Below are positions 1-10,300 of a DNA stretch of 64,000 nt, in pieces. Made by a program: the position numbers and the translations under genes. The notes beneath the pieces were generated by a model. That model was not told the origin of the DNA, did not search any database, and saw nothing but the letters and a program-made list of their open reading frames with translations. The DNA is taken from the NCBI GenBank assembly GCA_038030265.1, contig CM075938.1, positions 55,173,189-55,237,188 of the forward strand, read 5' to 3'. Every line of letters starts with the position of its first letter. The first letter of the stretch is position 1. Origin of the DNA: Corythucha ciliata (lineage: Eukaryota > Arthropoda > Insecta > Hemiptera > Tingidae).

Positions 1-296
1 TCATGGCTATGGGCGGGGGTGGGGCAAAACCGCTAATTAGTGGCTGAAATTGAGAAGAACGATACACTCGGCCAAAATTGAAATAATCGCTAATTTGCGG
101 GTAGAGTCCAAAAATCGCCCTTAACTGAGAGATTGAGGCTATGATGAGGCCAGCAACTCCAGCAAGATGTCCAGAGAGTGTGCTGGCTGGGTGGAATGTT
201 GACTAAAATGTGAAATTACCCCCCTTCTCTCACCCTCACGAGATTTCAATCTGATCGCCCCCCCCCCCCTAGGACAAATTCCTACCTACGCCACTG
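1..296. mobile_element. Right end of a hAT-like element with type A repeat cargo
   Basis: The stretch ends in CTACGCCACTG at 286-296. Read on the minus strand this is CAGTGGCGTAG, followed by a long C/G run (about 258-269), the usual layout of many arthropod hAT-type termini. Bases 1-130 hold degenerate type A units (CTAATTAGTGGCTGAAATTGAG and similar). The left end lies outside the window, so the candidate 8-bp target duplication after the end (GTTTGGGG) cannot be tested. Assignment to hAT is inference from the terminus only. Confidence 0.5.
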
Positions 297-463
297 GTTT
301 GGGGTTTGAAACTTTTGTACCGTTTATCTCAAATTTCAAATTGGCAACCCTAAGCTCGAGGATATCGCTCGTGTCATAATTGCTTTGAAACTCTTATTTT
401 TCAGAGAATTTCATGCAAAAACTCCAAGTAAGGCGCGAAATAGTACCCGCTGAGTTTTCGAAG

Positions 464-629
464 AAATGTAATTGGTAATTGTTAATTACAAATTACTTCG
501 AAAAAAGTGCTTTTAATTACAAATTACCAATTACAATGACGTGTTGTTATCAATTAAAAATTACCAATTACTAATTGTAATTGAATTACGTAATTCAATT
601 ACATGTAATTCAATTACTGCCCAGCCCTG
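464..629. mobile_element. AATTAC-rich hAT-type terminal fragment
   Basis: About 165 bases are made of repeated AATTAC/GTAATT words and end in ACTGCCCAGCCCTG. On the minus strand this reads CAGGGCTGGGCAGT followed by TAATTG repeats. From general knowledge this pattern marks the ends of non-autonomous hAT-type elements. No matching second end was found, so it is treated as a fragment. Confidence 0.45.
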
Positions 630-820
630 CACATAGGTATATGTGCTGATTGGGTCGCCTTCTATCAAAATCCCCTAAAAATGATTACTGACCTCAAAAA
701 CTTGTTATTTGCCCCAGAAACTGGTTATTTGGCCACAAAAACTAATTATGTTCCCCGTCTTCTCTGAATTATATCATATGGTAACGGAGAAGACGCGTGA
801 AAATGCTCGGCTCCAAAGCT

Positions 821-959
821 GGGGGCTTATTCTCTAACTCCGAAGCAATAGCTTTTTCGAAGTCATATGTTTATTTCATTCATTTTCTTCAAACAAATGA
901 ATGAAATAAACACAAGGCTGGCGAAAAAAATATTGCTTGTTGTTAGAGAATAGCCCCCC
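821..959. mobile_element. Short foldback (MITE-like), 139 bp
   Basis: The ends GGGGGCTTATTCTCTAACTC (from 821) and GTTAGAGAATAGCCCCCC (to 959) are inverted copies. Inside lies a second palindrome: TGTTTATTTCATTCATTT near 869-887 against AAATGAATGAAATAAACA near 895-912. The whole segment can fold into one long hairpin. No coding potential was seen and no target duplication is clear. Confidence 0.6.
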
Positions 960-1610
960 TGAATTTTATGCCAAAAAAAAAAATCGATAATTCGATTCGC
1001 CAATGAAAAGTTCCAATTCAAAACTTTAAAAACGCTAATTCTGGGTGAAAATCGAGAAACATTTCCTAATTTCTAGGCTGAAAATTAAAAAATCGCTAAA
1101 GTTGATAGAAACCGTTAATTCGCGGGAGAAAATCGCTTCTTCCCAGCGAAAATGGAGAAAAAGCGTTAATACGCGAATTAAATTGAGTAGATATAAATCA
1201 CAGATTCGAGCCGTGTAGAAAGCCAATTTAAAGGCGACATTTAATGGGGGGGGGGACAATAATTCGCTTTTTAGCCCAAAAGCACGGCTAAAATTGTGCA
1301 AAAGTTCTAATTCACAGCAAACCCCCCCCCCCGCCAAAAATCCGGTCTAAAATTGAAAAAAAAAGCTAATTCAACAAACACTAATAAAAACCGCTAATTC
1401 AAGGAAGAAAAAACGCTACTTTACAACTAAATTAGGAAGAAAATTAGCTAATTCGTGGACAAAATTGAGATAAAGGCGCTAATTTAAGGAAATAATGCAC
1501 GGACAAAATCCCAATTCACGGATTAAGTGTAGAATAACCGTTAAATTCATGGTCAAAAATAAAAAAAACTGTGGCTAAAGTTTAGAAAAACGATAAATTC
1601 GAGGTGAAAG
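960..1610 (+). repeat. Type A ~30-bp degenerate tandem array
   Basis: Units of about 29-31 bases recur with the pattern GCTAATTCGCGGCTAAAATTGAGAAAAA, strongly diverged from copy to copy (for example near 1130, 1390, 1440 and 1540). The array runs up to the TATA that borders the transposon at 1611 and resumes at 5153, so the transposon landed inside it. G and C runs near 1245 and 1321 break it up. Confidence 0.75.
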
Positions 1611-4600
1611 TATACAGGGTGTACAAAAAGCGACTGGACAGAGAAAAACCAGTGAAGGGGCAACTCATTTCTGATCGAAATGACTATTTGCACTTTTCCG
1701 AAATTCCGCTTTGTTTCCGAGATATCCGCCATTTTCTGATTTTTCCAGAAACAGCTTGTTGCACACGCAGTAATTGTCGCAATGGCAAAAATAATGAGCC
1801 CATTGGAAAGAGCACAAAATTTTCTATTTAAAGAGCCTTTTTTAATCCAGATCAGACGGCATCTACTACGTTTTGAATCAGCTTAATGGCGAAAAAACGT
1901 AAACTTCTGACTACATCACCATATTAGGCCAGTCAACAAGAACAATAAAATCGCAATTAAACGGCTAGTTCTGATTTTTTAGTATGTTGTTAGGACCAGC
2001 ACCAGTAGTGTAAATCCAAGTTTTCAGCTTCGAAAGACTTGTGCTACTTTCGTGGCACTCGAAAAACCTTCACTATCTCCTAAAATCTGCATTTTAAGAT
2101 AAAACATATGAAATACGTTAAAAACCACATAAAATTTGCTACAATTTGAGGCCTAACGTAGCTCTGTAGGTGTCTGAAGACCAAATAGTAACATCAAAAT
2201 CTACACACAGTAACATCAATGTGTGGAAACTACATTTTTCTAAAAATGAATCTGTTGAGCTCCCACCATGGTTTGATGGCCATTTAGTTGCATCAAGCTC
2301 GAAATTTAGTCAGTGGTACCCCTTCGTCAGCCCCACTAATCTATCCCATTTGGGGTAGAAATGCCAATTGCCAAAAAATGGCCAGTTGTCGTGGACTAAA
2401 CTCGGGTGGGTTGGCCTCGCTAGGAATTGAAAAATGTGCTCAAAAAAAGAGTCCGTGCAACCTAGGGTGTGGACCTGTACGACAAGGAGAAGCGATAGTA
2501 AAAAATGAGCCAGGTATTTGTGACTGTGAGAGCGAGAAATTTGGCCCCAACTTGAAGCATAAAACTATTTAAAGACTTAATGTGTATCGTCAAGCAGTCT
2601 GACAACCAGTTGAAAGAACACTTCAAGTATGAGCTCGCTCCATACCCCATGTCAATGTTTACTGAAGAGGGTATGCGCAAAGGCACGAAATCAAAGTTCT
2701 ACTCAGCCTTCACTCCACTCAAAGAAAACATCTCTGTGGGCGCCAGCACCTTTATTGTCATTGATGGAGGATTTCTATTGCATAAGGTGCCCTGGCATAG
2801 GAATGATTCAGTGAAGGCGATTTTATAAGGTTATGTCAGCTACACCATCAATCACTTTGGAACAAACGCAGCTGTTGTGTTCGACGGATATCCTCAGGAA
2901 GGGGACCAGAAGAATACGAAAACAGTTGAACGCGTGAGGCGCTATGGTTCTGTGGAGTGTAGCGAGGCGGTATTTGAGGAGTCGACCATAATAAAAATGG
3001 CGCAAGAGAAGTTGCTGGCCAGTGACAGCAACAAACGTCGTCTTATTGCCCTCATGTGCTCTGCATTCAATAGCCAGGGGATTGAAACGAAGCAGGCAGT
3101 CGAGGATGCAGACTTTGAAATAATCTAGGTGGCCATTGACAAGAGCTCCTCTTACGAATCTGGTGATAATCGGAGAGGATGTAGACCTAGGTACTCGTCC
3201 TTCTCAACGGTTTGGGCTCAGCCGTGAAGAATGTTTTCTTCCAGAAAAATGGCAGAGGTGACGATGGTACCATGCAGTTTTCGACAAATTCCTTCAATCG
3301 TGGAGATTTGAGTATCGCTCCAGGCTTCGAGCTGTTTCTCCACGCTTTCTCCGGCTGTGATACCACCTCTGCCCTTTTCTGGTACGGAAAAAACAAGTTG
3401 TGGAGCGCAATCCAGAAAAACCCCCGACTTATCACCACAGCTGAAGTGTTCCTTCAAAAAGATACGACCCACCAAGCCATCGCGGAAGCTGGAGCAAAGT
3501 GCCTTATCGCTCTATACGGGTGTGACGTCACAGAAGATAGCCTCCACTGCCTGCGTTACAAGATATTTGTAAAAACATCCGCTTCAGCGAAAGTAGATTT
3601 GGCCCGTTTGCCACCAACGCATACCGGACGTATCACCAAGTTCAGAAGTGTATGGGGGAGGAAAAAGATGCCACTCAGTGGGGATGGACCCAGACCGAAC
3701 AGGGACTTTTTCCAACCACTAAGACAAGCGAAGTGGCACCCCCAACCCTTCTGAAATTTGTATCGTGTTCCTGCAAGAGAGGGTGTACCGGAGGAGCCTG
3801 CTCATGAAGGCAAGCCGGGCTAAAATGCTCAACTCTCTGCAAAATGTGCTGAGGTTTTTCCTGCCGGAACGTCGCTGTGGTCCAGATTGAGGACGGAGAG
3901 GAAGACGTCGACTTGGAGCTACCAGAAGTAAAAAGTGGATTGGACGAATGGGAACCTCCTGCAAAACGACCCGCGTGACCGTTCGCGAAAAGACATATTT
4001 TGTGCATAGTATTGTATATATTTTATTCAGGAAAATATTCAATGGTCAAGTTTTATTTGAAATTACACAATTCTTTCAATTTTACGTGGTATTTTCATTC
4101 AGCCTTATGCTCCGTGCACACGAGCGATAAGTTTCGCCCTGTCACCACGGTACGACATGTCACCGTGACCATGAAAAAACAATAGCAACCACTGGAGCAG
4201 TGCATTCCATAGAGTGTACAGAGGAGAATGGTCCCGGTGATAGGCGTAGCGATGACCACGCTATACTTATAGCTCGTGTGCACTGGGACCCACCCAAACT
4301 TAGGTGGGAACTCAACGGATTCATTCTTATAAAAATGTAGTTTCCACACTTTTTGTTTTTTCGAGGATTTTGATGAAACTATTTGGTCTACAGACGTTGT
4401 CGTGTGCTTAAATGGAACTAATTACATTTGCTACAACTTCTCTCGACTCGGATTTCCCCGTAGGATGAGTGTTTTGGCCAAAACTTGGGTCGAAAGTTGA
4501 CCAAAACTTGAAATTTCAATTTTTTTGGACAAATAAAGCCAAATTCGAGGAGCTGTATCTTAGTTACTATATGACCTACAGAGCAACGTTAGGTCTCAAA

Positions 4601-5152
4601 TTGTACCAAATTTTGTGTGATTTTTAACGTATTTCGTATGTTTTATCTTAAAATGCATATTTTACGAGATAAAGTGAAAACCCCGAAAAAAGTGCAAAAA
4701 TTTCGCGGTTTTTCGAGTGCCACGAAAGTAGCTCAAGTCTTTCGAAGCTGAAAACTTGGATTTACACTACTGGTGCTGGTCCTAACAGCATACTAAAAAA
4801 TCAGAACTAGCCGTTTAATTGCGATTTTAGCTATTTTTAATGTTCTTATTGACTGGACTATATCACCAATTCTTCCGGAATTAAGTTTCCTCGCTAATAA
4901 GCTGATTCAAAACGTAGTAGAAATAGGCTCTTAAAATAGAAAATTTTGTGCTCTTTCCAATGGGCTCATCATTTTTGCCATTACAACAATTATTGCATGT
5001 GTAACTAGCTGTTTCTGAAAAAATCAGAAAATGGCGGATATCTCGGAAACAAAGCGGAATTTCGGAAAAGTGCAAATAGTCATTTCGATCAGAAATGAGT
5101 TGCCCCTTCACTGGTTTTTCTCTGTCCAGTCGCTTTTTGTACACCCTGTATA
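1611..5152 (+). mobile_element. 3.5-kb DNA transposon with very long terminal inverted repeats
   Basis: The ends are exact inverted copies: TATACAGGGTGTACAAAAAG at 1611 and its reverse complement ending at 5152. The inverted similarity continues, with indels, for about 660 bp on the left (to about 2275) and about 850 bp on the right (from about 4297). TATA borders both ends and may be a 4-bp target duplication or part of the repeat. The flanks on both sides are the same type A array. The interior carries a decayed gene (2580-3978) that does not resemble a DDE transposase I recognise. The superfamily is not assigned. Confidence 0.85.
2580..3978 (+). pseudogene. Decayed PIN/FEN1-like nuclease gene carried by the transposon
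   Basis: Three neighbouring open stretches (2580-2828, 2877-3128, 3212-3754) read as one protein broken by stops and frameshifts. Visible blocks in order: YELAPYPMSMF; FIVIDGGFLLHKVPW; VVFDGYP; VEDADFEI, then in a shifted frame GEDVDL (3172-3189); HAFSGCDTTSALFWYGK; a Cys cluster (C-x-C-x4-C-x4-C, about 3769-3800) cut by a stop; and an acidic tail ending at TGA 3976-3978. The spaced acidic motifs (IDGG, FDGY, EDAD, GEDVD) resemble the metal-binding Asp/Glu set of PIN/FEN1-type nucleases. That is inference. I recall blocks such as YELxPYPxSLF and HAxxGCDTTS from uncharacterised animal proteins, not from a named transposase. The true start is unclear and may lie upstream of 2580. Not functional as it stands. 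Confidence 0.65.
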
Positions 5153-5324
5153 AAAAGCGCTAATTTAAGAAGAAAAAACGCAAGTTCACAGCTAAACTTG
5201 AGGCAAACCCGCCAATTCTTGGCTGAAATTTCAAAAAAATCTCTCGAATTCACGCACAAAAATTAAGAAAAATCTCTAATAACAGGATTAATTTGTGATA
5301 AAACTGCCAAATTACGGATTGAAG
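5153..5324 (+). repeat. Type A array, continuation after the transposon
   Basis: Units such as GCGCTAATTTAAGAAG and CCGCCAATTCTTGGCTGAAATTTC continue the array interrupted at 1610. It ends at CAGTGGTTCTCAACC, the start of the next element. Confidence 0.65.
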
Positions 5325-5370
5325 CAGTGGTTCTCAACCTTTTCACAGTCACGCCCCCCTGCTTGGGAAC
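5325..5370 (+). mobile_element. hAT-like left terminus
   Basis: CAGTGGTTCTCAACCTTTTC followed by a C run matches the well-known CAGTGGTTCTCAA start of hAT (Charlie-type) elements. The base run GATTGAAG just before it would be one copy of an 8-bp duplication. No second end with that flank was found in the window. Confidence 0.45.
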
Positions 5371-5475
5371 ATGCTCGATACTAAAATCGGAATTTTCTGT
5401 TTTCCCCATTAGGATAATGTGATATGCAAGGAGCTCGGCTTCCTTTAGAATTTATTTCCTCGACGAGCGACGACG

Positions 5476-5965
5476 AGATCCCAGCACATTCTATTCTCCT
5501 GGTCAATAGAGGATCAAAACTTGTCAAAAACGACGATTTTGCCCCTTTTTCCTGTGTTTTGAGGCCATTTTCGGTCTTTTGTATTAGGAGAATACGATGT
5601 ACTCGGATCTCGGCTCCCAAAGAGCTTTTTCATTCGATTGCTTAGGTGTAGCATGAAAAGTGCGTAAAATTCCCACGTGGTTGTAAAGCGATCCAAGTGG
5701 GCCCAAATTGCTCTCGATAGTGGTATCGGACATCTCTAGAAATGCCGCTCTCTTAACGCGTACAGAACGCTCAAAATCGCTCTTTAATTGTAGTCGCCAG
5801 TCTGACCATTTTACGGCCTAAATTCCTCCGGTGGCGACCTCTCAGCATGTTCTATTCTGGTCATTCAGGACCAAATCTTGTCAAAAACGACGATTTTGCC
5901 CCTTTTTCTTGTGCTTTGAGGCCATTTTCGGTCTTTTGTATTAGGAAAATATGATGTGCTTGGAA
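5476..5965 (+). repeat. Diverged direct repeat, two copies of ~135 bp
   Basis: The segment around 5480-5620 and the segment around 5836-5965 share CTTGTCAAAAACGACGATTT, TTTTGAGGCCATTTTCGGTC and TTTTGTATTAGG in the same order. A shorter third trace of the same ending, inverted, lies near 6140-6165 (CACATCATATTCTCC). The spacer between the main copies is about 220 bp and shows no feature. Origin unknown; it reads as non-coding. Confidence 0.6.
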
Positions 5966-5974
5966 CAATGGTCG

Positions 5975-6105
5975 GATGTGGTCGGAGGTTATAACTGTGG
6001 TTAGAGCTTTGCTGTGGTTGGTTCTTAGCTGTGGTTTGACCTTGACTGTGGTTGGACCTTGGCTGTGGTTTGAGCTTGGCTGTGGTTGGACCTTTGCACA
6101 CCCAA
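5975..6105 (-). repeat. Type D repeat, small array (GTGGTT orientation)
   Basis: About seven units of the form GCTGTGGTTGGACCTTG lie head to tail. On the minus strand they read AACCACAGCAAAGCTC, the same family as the large array at 52330-54690. Confidence 0.7.
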
Positions 6106-6244
6106 GCAATTAAATGAAAAAACTCTATGGGAGCCGTGCTCCTAGCACATCATATTCTCCAACCAAACCAGCAAAATTTTGGTTTCGAAGGAGCCAAACT
6201 CGTGGAATTTGGTGTTTGAGGGAGGGGAGTCGAATTGTGACTAT

Positions 6245-6315
6245 GGTGGTGCGGTGAGGAGGGGGGTAATCCCATAAATGTCCGTAGATATGGTCATCTA
6301 AGCTCAATGAAGAAA
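6245..6315 (+). repeat. Dispersed repeat, copy 1
   Basis: GTGCGGTGAGGAGGGGGGTA followed by ATCCCATAAATGTCCGTAGA recurs near 9950-10010 (same strand). A relative on the opposite strand forms part of the foldback near 45960-46025. It lies in the 3' flank of the THAP/zinc-finger gene. Confidence 0.55.
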
Positions 6316-6542
6316 AAATTCTTCGTTGGGGCACAGCGTGGGTCATTTCCCTCGAAAGGATTCAACATAGAAAAACTTATTGACGGTTCAAACAACGTTT
6401 TTTTTTTTAAAAAATATAAATATACTTATACAAATCTGGTGCTAAGGAATTCAATCAAGTACTTACAGAAGTCAAGGTAGATGGTAAACAGGGTCTGACC
6501 AATTGTTATTGGAAGAGGGGGGTGGAGGCGAAATTACTCACG

Positions 6543-7342
6543 CTACTCTTCGAGGTGAGCGTCGTGTGAGATGGCGTGTTTTAAAAACCTCGTCTCACTC
6601 CTGAACCCGGAACCACAAATGGTGCACTGATACGGTCGATCCTCAGGGTGTTCAGTAGAGACGTGAGTGTTTAAATCGCTCTTTTTCCCGTAGCCCATGC
6701 CGCAAATTTCGCAAGTGAACAGACGACCCAGACTGTGACCTTCAACGTGAAGGATAAAGTTGGCACGGTGACGTATTTTACGACCACAGAGTTGACACTC
6801 GAAGGGTTTTTCACCCGAATGAATGAACATGTGCTCTTTAAGTGTTGTTTTTGACGATAGAAAACGACCGCACACGTCACACTCCAGGCTGGTTTTAATA
6901 CGTTCCCTGTGAACGTTCAAATGATCCCAACAGTCGACCTTACTGCGGAATTTCTGACCGCACTGACGACAAATGTAACGCTTGCGCGTGATACCGTGAG
7001 CGAAAACGTGAGAGTCCAACTCGTCTTGAGTTTCTAAATATTCGCGACAGAAACGGCACCGGTAGTCGGTGCCGATAGTGTGCGTGCTCACGTGCTGCAT
7101 GAGGCTCAGTTTTGTCTTGAAAGCCTCGTCACAGAGCATGCAGACGTAGGGCTTGGCGAGGCTGGGATGTACAGTGCGAACGTGCTCGCCCAACGATTCT
7201 CTGTTTGAAAATGAAACTGAGCAGGACTTGCAGTGAAGAGCGTGATTCAGTTTGTGACTTCTCAGGTCGGGCCATTTCTTGAATTTATCGCCGCAGAGTC
7301 TGCAGGTTAGGTCTTGACCATGGCCTTGGCAGTCAAAATCAC
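6543..7342 (-). CDS. Exon 7 of the THAP/zinc-finger gene: all nine C2H2 fingers
   Basis: The acceptor TTTTCCAG lies at 7350-7343 and the first two bases complete a Gly codon split with exon 6. The nine fingers begin with CRLCGDKF, CKSCSVSF, CMLCDEAF, CRFCREYL, CRQCGQKF, CDVCGRFL, CQLCGRKI, CEICGMGY and CTICGSGF, each followed by the H-x3-4-H pair. Linkers are mostly irregular; only the one between fingers 6 and 7 is the classic HSGEKPF. A single exon holding all fingers is common for this class. The stop TAG is at 6545-6543. Confidence 0.9.
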
Positions 7343-10300
7343 CTGGAAAAGGTTAGACATATATTTTATAAAATTCCACTTTCTTGGACGATCAAAGCCA
7401 ATCGATTTTAATCGTTCGTGATACTGACACCCTATTCTGAAACTCTAAAAAAGCCCGCGTTAGCGAAATTTCCCAGCTGATTATTTCAATTATTCGCCTT
7501 GTTTATTTTACTAACGCACGCGTTAAGAGGGGGACAGAATAGATTTATAGATAGAGCGCGAACCGAAAAAACACGTAACCCACGTCCTGAAAATCTCAGA
7601 GAGTTGATAGTAGGGAGTAGGGGAGGCGCGCGTCTTCCCACAGGATAACCCAAAAGAGGATAGGGAGAAAATTGTGGCCCCCTGGGGCTCCCTAAGGCTG
7701 TAATTTAGCCCCTAAAACTGGAAACCTTCCAACCTGGACAGCTCACCGGCCTATAAACACTCTCGAAGGTTTCGCAGTCAACAGGAAACCCCCAAAATTT
7801 GGTTTTTACCACGAAAAATCCGCGAAATAAGGATTTTGGAGAGTCCAGACCCGCGAAAATGGTGTACTAAGCGCTGAAACCCACCGAAATGTTTCTTTTA
7901 GAGAGCCACACACACAATTTTTTCACCAAGCGAAAATCCGCGAAATTATTTGTTCAATGAGCTAGACCCAGGCAAATTAGCGTTTTAGTGAGCCAGACTT
8001 GCGAAAATGGGGTTTCAATTAGCAAAACCCGCAAAATTGGCGCTATTTAGATATGCAGAATCGAAAAAAAAAAGTGTTTTCTAGTGAGCCGTCAAAGTCG
8101 GTTGTGAACGAGGCAACAAGAGAGCGAAAAAAGAATTGCCTGATGAGTTTTCAGCGAGCAAAGAAATTTTCTTTTCAATAAGGCAAATCTGCGAGATTGT
8201 GGTTTTAGCAAGCCAAATCCGCCAAATTGTTTATTTAGGTAGGTAGGTAGACCTCGGCAAATTGGCGTTTTAGCGTGTTTTGGCTCCTTTAAGATGGACC
8301 AATTTCATGTTTTGGCTTCTTCAAAAGCCAATGCCGTGTTTTTTTTTTCTCTCGAACACTCCCGTTTTTAGAGAATTCAACACCAAGGAATTTGATTTTT
8401 GAATCATGAAAATCCGATGGCGCCACAACCGCTGAATTGGATTATTCAAAGAGACAAAACGCGAAATTGGTCCATCAAGGAGCCAAAACATGAAAACGGC
8501 TGTTGAAGGCGTCAAAACACGAAATTTACCTTTTAAGGAGACAAAAACATGAAATTGGCTGTTGAAGGAGCCATAACACGCAAATGGCTTTCGAAGGAGC
8601 CAAAACACAAAATTGGCTTTTCTTAAGGAATCGATACACGGAATTTGACAGCGACTATTTTCCCCACGAACCGAACGTTGGTGCTGTATAAATAGTGGAT
8701 TTAAGATCACAAAAGGAGACAACTCCGAGGTGCGTTTGCTAATAGAGTAGCCCTCCGCAGGTTTTTAGGGACCGAGAAATCTTCTACTTGGGGTTGAACT
8801 GATCATTTATTGGTCAATTTCGTGAGATAAAGAACTTTTTTTTTTCTATCAGGAGCACAGGACTGTTACAGAGCCGAGCGGGCTAGTAATTTTATAGGCT
8901 GGACCCATGGGCGGAGTTAAACCGATTTTAGCTGGTTTGACTCAATAAAAGAAACAATTTCTCGAATATCGCTCCACTAAAAAACCAATTTTGCGGATTT
9001 ATTTAGACAAAACCCCAATTTTGATGTATTTTGCACACTCAAAAAAACCTTTGGCTCACTAAAACACCACGTTAAACGTCTTTTTCCCCCTGCGCTAGAC
9101 CGACTTTTGGTGGGAGGGGAATGACAGATCCTTCAGTCCCTTGTCCCTTTTTTTGGCCGGAGAAGTTTATGTGGGGGACCGAAATTTAAAGTTCAGTTCA
9201 AAAAGCATCACTTTCTGAAGAGGGAGAGGGGAGTTGTCTGTTGTTGGACAGAAATTCTGAAATAGAAGGCTCCAGAAACAATAAGTTTTCCTACCGAGAT
9301 TTAGTTTTCGAAGGACAGTTACCGTTTCTGTGCAAATTCAGTATCTGGTGACCATCAATTGACGATTTCCAGTTCCAGATCGCCAAACATAAGCCTCTGC
9401 AAAATGGCAACGGTGCATCCGACATTTTCCCCAGTGAATCTACCCATCCCCTAGATCAGTGGTTCGCAACCTTTTTCCAAGCCACGGCACCCTTTTGCGT
9501 TGTAGTCTCAACTCTGCCGGCACCTCCGTCGCGCCAAAACGGTTTCAATGAGGTGCAGCCGAACTCTTTAAAAGACCCGACCCACCAATTGCAGGTGAGG
9601 GGGGGGGCCACCACACTGCACCGCATTGTCATCCACCAGCTAGCTAGTGGTACAGCACATTCATAAAAGTCCAAAATTGAAAAAAAAAAAAATCACTAGT
9701 TCACGGCTAAAATGGAGAAAAACGGCAGCTCACGGCTGAAATGGAGTAAACACCTGAAGGTGGTTTTGTGACTAAAATTGAGAGAAAGTGCTAATTCATG
9801 GCAAAAATTTTTAAAAAAAGCTAATTTACGGGTAAAACACAATGACACAGTGAGACAAAACACTAATTTGCCTATCAAATTGCCAGAAAGTCCTAGTCAA
9901 CGGCTAAAATAGAGAAAGGCGCTACATTTCATATCTATAATTGAGGGTTGTGCGGTGAGGAGGGGAGTAATCCCATAATTGTCCGTAGAAAGGGTCTTCT
10001 AAATTCAACTAACTTATAAATGAATTAAATTGAAAAAATCACTAATACACGGCTAATGAGAAAACCGTGTATTTACGGATAAAATTAAGGAAACACCAAA
10101 TCGATGCTCCTGAAGGTGACATTGTGGCTAAAATTATTGAGATAAAACGCTAATTCATAGAACAAATTGAATTAAAACGCTATTTCTGGGGTAAAATTGC
10201 GAAACACATCAATTCGCGGCTTGGGAAATCGTTAATTAGCGGTTAAAACTGATGGACGGTGGTAATCGTAGGGTTAGAACAGAGAAAAACGCAAATTCAT

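Noticed and set aside
3675..4042. Two open frames of about 108 codons on the minus strand
   Set aside because: They are the antisense of the decayed transposon gene's C-terminal part.
8321..8722. 133-codon open frame on the minus strand
   Set aside because: It follows type B units of 30 bases, a multiple of three, which keeps a frame open by chance; the protein is a diverged repeat of the array phrase.
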